Assembly: GCF_000369065.1 (NCBI RefSeq)
Contig: NZ_KB849800.1
Span: 62,001 to 126,000 of the forward strand
Direction of reading: 5' to 3'
DNA length: 64,000 bases
Origin: Acinetobacter haemolyticus CIP 64.3 = MTCC 9819
Lineage (GTDB): Bacteria; Pseudomonadota; Gammaproteobacteria; Pseudomonadales; Moraxellaceae
Shown here piece after piece: positions 57,004 to 64,000 of the stretch (the first letter of the stretch is position 1; each line of letters begins with the position of its first letter). Made by a program: the position numbers and the translations under genes. Under the pieces are notes generated by a model that worked only from the letters and a program-made list of their open reading frames with translations, did no database searches and was not told where the DNA came from.

Positions 57004-58041
57004 ATGGAAGTGAATACAATAATAGGCATTGTTGTCGCCGTTGTGATTATGCTTGTTGGTTTGACCATGATTTTAAGAAAACCAAAACCAGTTGAACCTT
57101 CATTAGAAGCAGAATTACATATTAATCCTGAAAGTAATCAGCCTGTAATTCCTCGTCATGTACGAGACCAACTGCTACAAAATGACGTGGCGAGTCCAAG
57201 CGCACGTGTTGAACCTCGTTTAAATGATGAAGTGGTTGAGGTCGAACCACAAGTTGAATCACCAAAACAAGAGGTGATTGTTGAAGAAAAAGTCGAACAA
57301 CAGCTAGATGAGAAAGCCGAAGACACCATCAGTGAGGTTACAGTTACCTCGGAAACAGGTACTGAAGAAGAGAAATTGACACAGGAAACGACAGAAACTG
57401 CCCCATCACTTACCGAACAAGTTGTGAAGGTTGAAGAGTCGGATAAAACCACAGAAGAAACTCAGTCAGAGCAAGTTAAAAGTGAACCAGAGCTGAGTTT
57501 AAATCCTAATATTGAAACGGTTGAAATCGCTGAATTTGATGGAGAAAGCAATATTCTGGATGTACATTTGCATGAACAACAGCGTTATGATGATGAAAGT
57601 GCATTGGCAACAGCTGAACAGATTATTGCATTAAATGTTTATCCAAATCCTCGCCGTGCCTTGTCTGGTGATAAAGCGTTAAAAGTTTTACTCAAATATG
57701 GTTTGCGCTATGGTGAAATGTCTTGCTTCCATCGTTATGAAAATACCGATGAGCCAAGTGCTTTAATGTTCTCTGTCTTACGTATTACCGACCATGGGCC
57801 TGCAGGTTTTGATTTGGAAACATTGTCAGGTGAACAAGTTCAGGGCTTAGCATTTTTCTTGGCTTTACCGAATAGCAAAGCTGTTACGGGTTATGACATG
57901 ATGACTAGTATTGCAGGTTTAATTGCGCGTGAAGTTGATGGTAAAGTCTATGATGAAAATAACTTAGAATTTACACCGCAATTGAAAGAACATTGGCGTC
58001 ATCATGTGATTGACTATCGTTCAAATCAAGCAGCGACCTAA
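57004..58041 (+). CDS. zipA: Cell division protein ZipA
   Basis: A 345-residue inner-membrane protein that tethers FtsZ. The N-terminus has one transmembrane helix (IIGIVVAVVIMLVGLTMIL). An acidic, threonine- and glutamate-rich linker follows (about residues 30-180), then the FtsZ-binding ZipA domain (about 205-340, with PNPRRALSGDKALKVLLKYG). ATG 57004 is preceded by GCGGAG. The smc-zipA-ligA order is known in Acinetobacter and Pseudomonas. Confidence 0.94.
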   Translation: MEVNTIIGIVVAVVIMLVGLTMILRKPKPVEPSLEAELHINPESNQPVIPRHVRDQLLQNDVASPSARVEPRLNDEVVEVEPQVESPKQEVIVEEKVEQQLDEKAEDTISEVTVTSETGTEEEKLTQETTETAPSLTEQVVKVEESDKTTEETQSEQVKSEPELSLNPNIETVEIAEFDGESNILDVHLHEQQRYDDESALATAEQIIALNVYPNPRRALSGDKALKVLLKYGLRYGEMSCFHRYENTDEPSALMFSVLRITDHGPAGFDLETLSGEQVQGLAFFLALPNSKAVTGYDMMTSIAGLIAREVDGKVYDENNLEFTPQLKEHWRHHVIDYRSNQAAT

Positions 58042-58076
58042 TTAATCTTTTATAATGAATTGAGTAAAAAGTTATA

Positions 58077-58098
58077 GGGCGGTTTTTCCGCCCTTTTA
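58077..58098 (+). terminator. Hairpin between zipA and ligA
   Basis: GGGCGG and CCGCCC pair perfectly around TTTTT and are followed by TTTTATA. It lies before the ligA start and would end most smc-zipA transcripts, or attenuate readthrough into ligA. Confidence 0.75.
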
Positions 58099-58113
58099 TA
58101 TGGTGAAAAGTAA

Positions 58114-60141
<2,028 letters not shown>

Positions 60142-60164
60142 TTGATTTGAAAATTTGAACAAAT

Positions 60165-60190
60165 AAAAGCCGCTTTTAAAGCGGCTTTTT
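60165..60190. terminator. Terminator between ligA and the epimerase-family gene
   Basis: AAAAGCCGCTT and AAAGCGGCTTTTT pair with a T-run behind, in the gap between convergent genes; it probably serves both. Confidence 0.85.
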
Positions 60191-60196
60191 GATGAG

Positions 60197-61252
60197 TTAA
60201 AGATATTTTTTAACGACACCATCATCGAGTAATTGTTGAAAGTGTTCAACGACGCTAGATTCAATATCTCGGTATTGTATTCCTAGCTCTTGTTGACTCT
60301 TTTGCGCATTAAAATAAATTGGATAACCCATATTGAGTTCAACGAATGATCTCGAAAATCCAGCGAATGGTCCAAATAATTTAAATGCTGATTTTGGTAA
60401 TTGATTACGAGGAAAAGGAAAACGATTGCCAAAATTCTGACGTAAGATTTTCCCCATTTCCAATAAACTTAAAGTTCCACCACTGATAATATAGCGTCCT
60501 TTTGCATTGGTGTTACTTGCAGCTTGAATATGTGCATCAGCTACATCACGGACATCAACGATGCCATTCCACATGGGCGGTACACCGAGTAAAGTCATAC
60601 CATTGGCAAATTGCTGTAAAACTTCAACACTACCTGATTGTGTATTCGCAGTTAATGATGGTCCCATCACCAATGCTGGATTAATGCAGACTAAATCCCA
60701 ACGATTTTGTTGTTCAGCCATTTCCCAGGCTTTACGTTCTGCTGCAACTTTTGAAAATGGATAAGGTTGATGAGTTTCACTGCTGGTATTGTTCCAGTGG
60801 CTTTCATCAAATTCATTGTTTTTAGTATCAAGAATCTCAATCGCATCGCCATAAGTTGATGCAATACTTGATGTCAGTACCACACGTTTGACTGATTCGG
60901 TTCGATTGACGCTGTTTAGTACATTCTCAGTACCGATTACAGCTGGTTCAATAATATCTTTGACCGCATCTTTATAGTTGGTCACAACGAAAGGTGAGGC
61001 GGTATGAATAACGATTTCACATCCTTTCATGGACTCATCAAAAGCGCCAGCTTGTAGTAAGTCTGCTTTAAAAAAATGAATTTGCCCTGAAGATTTTTCT
61101 GCGATGTCGTACAGATGTTGGATTTTATCCTTTTTTGATGGATCACGAACCGTTGCATGAACGATGTATCCCTGATTTAAGAGTCGTTCAATAATCCAAC
61201 CTGCAATATAGCCGGTCGCCCCAGTAACTAAAATCGGTTTGCTTTTATCCAT
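60197..61252 (-). CDS. NAD-dependent epimerase/dihydroflavonol-4-reductase-like protein
   Basis: A 351-residue short-chain dehydrogenase of the extended type. I choose ATG 61252 (MDKSKPILVTGATGYIAGWI), because the NAD(P) motif GATGYIAGW should lie within the first 20 residues. The catalytic tyrosine-lysine pair is in QPYPFSKVAAERK. It resembles plant-type dihydroflavonol reductases and bacterial ketoreductases. The substrate is unknown. It stands alone between terminators. Confidence 0.87.
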   Translation of the reverse strand: MDKSKPILVTGATGYIAGWIIERLLNQGYIVHATVRDPSKKDKIQHLYDIAEKSSGQIHFFKADLLQAGAFDESMKGCEIVIHTASPFVVTNYKDAVKDIIEPAVIGTENVLNSVNRTESVKRVVLTSSIASTYGDAIEILDTKNNEFDESHWNNTSSETHQPYPFSKVAAERKAWEMAEQQNRWDLVCINPALVMGPSLTANTQSGSVEVLQQFANGMTLLGVPPMWNGIVDVRDVADAHIQAASNTNAKGRYIISGGTLSLLEMGKILRQNFGNRFPFPRNQLPKSAFKLFGPFAGFSRSFVELNMGYPIYFNAQKSQQELGIQYRDIESSVVEHFQQLLDDGVVKKYL

Positions 61253-61267
61253 TTTGTATATCCGCAT

Positions 61268-61605
61268 AATGCTTTTTGTAAATGATTCTATTTAGCGAAT
61301 TTTACCTAAATACACAATGGTTGAAAGAATTTCTTACCTTTTTTACTTGAAAAATGAGTTAAATAAGAAGCATTGCTAACCGTTACAAAAATTAAAATAA
61401 AGCGGTTTTTGATCTTTCATGGCTATTTGAATACATGAGTTGATTGCAAGCGCTTATTTTATTTCAATAAATTGGATTAATTAGAACTGTAAATGCGTAT
61501 GTTTCTCATTTTAATTTTATAAAAATCATGGGTTTACGTGTTTTTGATTTTTGCAATTTTATTCAAACTTACGCATAATAACGTTAATCGATAGGAGTAA
61601 ATATT
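61268..61605. other. Intergenic region between the epimerase gene and bfr
   Basis: About 340 AT-rich bases that must hold two divergent promoters. No hairpin, gene or clear Fur-like box stands out by eye. GATAGGAG supplies the bfr ribosome site at the right edge. Confidence 0.45.
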
Positions 61606-62070
61606 ATGCGTGGCAATCCAGAAGTCGTCGACTATTTAAATATGCTCATTGGCGGTGAATTGGCTGCTCGTGATCAATATTTAATTCATTCAAGAATGTA
61701 TGAAGATTGGGGTTTAACCAAGATTTATGAGCGTATTGACCATGAAATGCAAGAAGAAGCATCTCATGCTGATGCGATTATTCGCCGTGTTCTTTTTTTA
61801 GAAGCAAAACCAAATATGAACCGCGAAGACATCAATGTTGGTACGGATGTTGTAAGTTGTTTAAAAGCAGATTTAGCACTTGAATATCATGTTCGTGAGA
61901 AACTAGCGATAGGTATTAAGTTGTGTGAAGAGAAAGGTGATTTTATTAGCCGAGATATGTTGCGTCAGCAACTTTCAGATACGGAAGAAGATCACACCTA
62001 TTGGTTAGAAAAACAGTTGCGATTAATTGAGTTAATTGGTTTACAAAATTATATTCAATCTCAAATGTAA
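61606..62070 (+). CDS. bfr: Bacterioferritin subunit lacking the haem-ligand methionine
   Basis: A 154-residue ferritin-like iron-storage subunit. Aligned by eye to E. coli Bfr, the ferroxidase residues E18, E51, H54, E127 and H130 are present, with E93 matching E94. Position 52, the haem-binding methionine of classical bacterioferritins (EMKHAD), is alanine here (EASHAD). It therefore probably oxidises iron but does not bind haem alone. In Pseudomonas and Neisseria such subunits co-assemble with haem-binding ones. TAGGAG precedes the ATG. Confidence 0.9.
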   Translation: MRGNPEVVDYLNMLIGGELAARDQYLIHSRMYEDWGLTKIYERIDHEMQEEASHADAIIRRVLFLEAKPNMNREDINVGTDVVSCLKADLALEYHVREKLAIGIKLCEEKGDFISRDMLRQQLSDTEEDHTYWLEKQLRLIELIGLQNYIQSQM

Positions 62071-62078
62071 GATATTTT

Positions 62079-62106
62079 AAAAAACTCAGCCTTGGCTGAG
62101 TTTTTT
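62079..62106. terminator. Terminator between bfr and the peroxiredoxin gene
   Basis: AAAAAACTCAGCC and GGCTGAGTTTTTT pair perfectly around TT. With A- and T-runs on both sides it should terminate both convergent genes. Confidence 0.9.
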
Positions 62107-62112
62107 GTACAA

Positions 62113-62697
62113 TCATGATTTATTTTTTTGCAAGGTTTTTAGGTCTTTTAGAACCTGATCAGCATGAGTTTGTGTATTAACACTCGTATAGTGATATATC
62201 ACCGCACCTTTTGGATCAATTAGAAAGCTTTCTCGTTTAGCGATTTTAGTAATACCTAGATTTCTCACGATGCCAAATTTTCCAGCAAGCGTTCCTTTTT
62301 CATCTGCCAGAATTGGAAAGGGTAAGCCTAGCTTTTCTGAAAATTTTTGATGTGAAGCAACATCGTCTAAACTGGCGCCTAGTACAACAGCATTTGATTG
62401 TAAAAACTCAGGGTAGAGTGCTTTGAATTGATTGGCTTCTTGAGTACACCCAGCTGTGTCATCTTTGGGATAAAAATAAAGTACGATCCACTTACCTTTA
62501 TATTGATCTAGGGTATGCCATTTGCCATTTTGATCTTGTAATTTGAAATCTGGTGCTGAGTGTCCAACCCATTCTTTTTGTGCTGTATTCTGTTTAGAAA
62601 ACAAAGTATTTTGTGCGGAGCTTAAACTGGGTGTAGTCAATAAAAACAGTGAACTACACACTATAAGAACTTTGGACTTTATTGTATTCATCATCAT
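62113..62697 (-). CDS. Exported Bcp-type thiol peroxidase
   Basis: A 194-residue peroxiredoxin of the Bcp/PrxQ class. A predicted signal peptide (about residues 1-28, VLIVCSSLFLLTTPSLSSA) places it in the periplasm, unlike E. coli Bcp. The peroxidatic cysteine is C84 in PKDDTAGCTQEA. No resolving cysteine is seen five residues later, so it is probably a 1-Cys type or uses an outside thiol. It faces bfr, an iron-handling gene; a shared oxidative-stress role is inferred. Confidence 0.88.
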   Translation of the reverse strand: MMMNTIKSKVLIVCSSLFLLTTPSLSSAQNTLFSKQNTAQKEWVGHSAPDFKLQDQNGKWHTLDQYKGKWIVLYFYPKDDTAGCTQEANQFKALYPEFLQSNAVVLGASLDDVASHQKFSEKLGLPFPILADEKGTLAGKFGIVRNLGITKIAKRESFLIDPKGAVIYHYTSVNTQTHADQVLKDLKTLQKNKS

Positions 62698-62867
62698 GAT
62701 CTCAACGTATGATAGAAATCTACTTTAGCAAATTTAGAAATTTGATGTGTTAGTAAATTTTTTATAGTTATTTTACGTTTTATCTAACAAAACTATTGAT
62801 AGATCTAGAAAATAGTGATGTGAAAAGAAGATATAATTTTTTTAAGTTTGAATGATTGGGTTATAAG

Positions 62868-63590
62868 TTGAAGTATAAAATTTTACTCATCACTGGATGG
62901 GGTGGTGGATCTGAATTATTAAAACCTTTACATGACGGATTGGAGCAAAAAGGACATATCGTTGAACGAATTAATATCTTTAATGCGTTAGATCATGAAA
63001 TCCTGCAACAGCATGTTGAGCTTGCAGTAAAATTTGATGTCATTGTGGGATGGTCTCTGGGGGGGCAATTAGCAACAATATTAGTCGATCATATCCAGCA
63101 ACAATATGCAGAACAGAAGATGTTAATCACTTTGGCATCGAATCCATGTTTTGTCATTCAAGCTGATTGGCTTACAGCAATGCCAGTCGAAACTTTTATG
63201 CAGTTTAAGCAATCATTTGAACAGGATGCAATTACTACGCTAAAACGGTTTGGTTTATTGGTGTGCCAAGGTTCAAATTCAGCAAAAAAAGACTTTTTGG
63301 CTATGCAGAAATTGATTCTTCCTCAACCAATTGCATTGCTTCGGGATGGGTTGCAGTTGTTGGAACAATTAAATTTAGTTAAAGTCTATGAAAACTACCA
63401 AGGTAGACAGTTACATGTCTTCGCAGAGCATGATGCTTTAGTTCCTTACCAAGTTGCTCAAAATATCCAGAATTTAGCTGCAAAGAATCAATCTATTGTT
63501 TCGGTTGGTGGTGCATCACATGGTTTTCCATGTTTTATGGTGAATGAAACTGTGCAAATAATTGAAGATTTTATTCAAATGACGGTTTAA
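62868..63590 (+). CDS. BioH-like alpha/beta hydrolase
   Basis: A 240-residue hydrolase. Both starts open to it are TTG: 62868, giving LKYKILLITGWGGGS with GGG upstream, or 62856. The nucleophile is in GWSLGGQ, the same GWSLGG motif as in E. coli BioH. An aspartate in EHDALVPY and a histidine in GASHGFPCF complete the triad. It lies 311 bases before bioA, so pimeloyl-ACP methyl-ester hydrolysis in biotin synthesis is the likely function. Confidence 0.7.
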   Translation: MKYKILLITGWGGGSELLKPLHDGLEQKGHIVERINIFNALDHEILQQHVELAVKFDVIVGWSLGGQLATILVDHIQQQYAEQKMLITLASNPCFVIQADWLTAMPVETFMQFKQSFEQDAITTLKRFGLLVCQGSNSAKKDFLAMQKLILPQPIALLRDGLQLLEQLNLVKVYENYQGRQLHVFAEHDALVPYQVAQNIQNLAAKNQSIVSVGGASHGFPCFMVNETVQIIEDFIQMTV

Positions 63591-63717
63591 TCTTGCTTGA
63601 ATTGAAAGTTCTCGCAATATATTTTAGATTTTGACAAGTTTAAGATTAAGAGCGATTGAAACTTATTGAACGTTTTTATCATTGTTGAAATTTACTTTGA
63701 GTATTCGCTATCGTGGA

Positions 63718-63811
63718 GGCGACATGGATGTCGCCGTTAGGCTGTGGCATTAAGGACGTGCCATCAGCCTAACAAAAGATTTTTGCTTACTTTTCATCTT
63801 TGAAAAGTAAG
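63718..63811. repeat. Three consecutive hairpins upstream of bioA
   Basis: The first (63718-63735) is GGCGACAT-GG-ATGTCGCC. The second (63736-63773) has outer arms GTTAGGCTG and CAGCCTAAC and an inner stem TGGCA/TGCCA. The third (63786-63811) is CTTACTTTTC-ATCTTT-GAAAAGTAAG. This looks like an interspersed palindromic element of the kind I recall from Acinetobacter and related genomes. No second copy was seen in this window. Confidence 0.7.
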
Positions 63812-63901
63812 TCCAGCTGAAGGCTTATCCTGAAATTGGGTGAGTACTTGGAATAACACCATGCAGTACATTGTTAAATATTGGATTTATAGAGGTGTAG
63901 G

Positions 63902-64000
63902 ATGACTGACCTATTTGATTTAGAACATATATGGCATCCCTATACTTCGATGTTAAATCCATTACCATCCTTTAAAGTCAAACGTGCTTATGGTGCAACG
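63902..64000 (+). CDS. bioA: Adenosylmethionine-8-amino-7-oxononanoate aminotransferase, N-terminal part
   Basis: Thirty-three residues at the window edge ([20 protein letters not shown]) carry the HIWHPYTSM signature of BioA. BioA is the PLP enzyme that uses S-adenosylmethionine as amino donor for 7,8-diaminopelargonate in biotin synthesis. AGGTGTAGG supplies a ribosome site. The rest of the gene lies beyond 64000. The preceding BioH-like gene supports a biotin locus. Confidence 0.9.
   Translation, partial: MTDLFDLEHIWHPYTSMLNPLPSFKVKRAYGAT

Overview
The window looks like a chromosomal segment of an Acinetobacter species. The DNA is AT-rich, with codon use to match. Gene neighbourhoods such as nuoKLMN-upp, smc-zipA-ligA, birA-coaX and the run of exported 'Fil'-type proteins, together with an IS30 element of the ISAba125 kind, all point to that genus. 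Most of the window is ordinary core genome. No tRNA, rRNA, CRISPR array, phage or plasmid genes were seen.

Layout. 1-5257: the 3' end of the complex I operon (nuoK partial, nuoL, nuoM, nuoN), then upp. 6119-7192: two tandem cold-shock-domain genes, the second fused to a membrane segment and an Excalibur domain. 7204-8958: a divergent LysR regulator and ferredoxin-NADP reductase pair (finR-fpr type). 8993-11914: an IS66-family element with perfect 8-bp target duplications that splits a small gene of unknown function. 12120-14567: a tiny membrane protein, a multi-repeat mechanosensitive-type channel, and a 57-residue membrane micro-protein with a GTG start. 14632-21332 (mostly minus strand): a YhiN-like flavoprotein, a PLP-dependent desulfhydrase/deaminase, a tetR-MFS-HlyD efflux operon with palindromic operators, and an exported metallo-beta-lactamase-fold hydrolase. 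21522-23646: a low-GC PIN-like gene broken by an IS30 element. 23697-30078: metG, an unknown gene, a GNAT acetyltransferase, an LEA/hydrophilin-like helical protein, apbC/mrp, and a lipoprotein related to methylthioadenosine nucleosidase. 30153-33639: a TAXI-type TRAP transporter operon. 33791-35899: a DUF2062 protein, a LysE exporter and dcd.

36164-45972 is the least understood part. It holds six exported proteins in a row, the first two being near-identical tandem paralogs. All six share a short motif just after the signal peptide (a D..L/M..., then usually GQ.G/A). They resemble the Acinetobacter proteins named FilA-FilE, but no usher, chaperone or pilus motor gene is nearby.

46041-64000: dusC, a CcsA/YpjD-type membrane protein, ffh, an RBBP9-type hydrolase, coaX, birA, a TauE/SafE exporter, a FadR-type GntR regulator with a matching operator upstream, smc-zipA-ligA, an NAD-dependent epimerase/reductase, a bacterioferritin lacking the haem-ligand methionine, an exported Bcp-type peroxiredoxin, a BioH-like esterase, and the start of bioA. 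Three consecutive hairpins precede bioA.

How the genes work together: energy metabolism (complex I, ferredoxin reductase, c-type cytochrome maturation) and macromolecule housekeeping (Smc, ZipA, LigA, Ffh, MetG) dominate. Biotin supply (BioH-like, BioA) and biotin use (BirA) are both present. Two separate insertion sequences have each destroyed one accessory gene.
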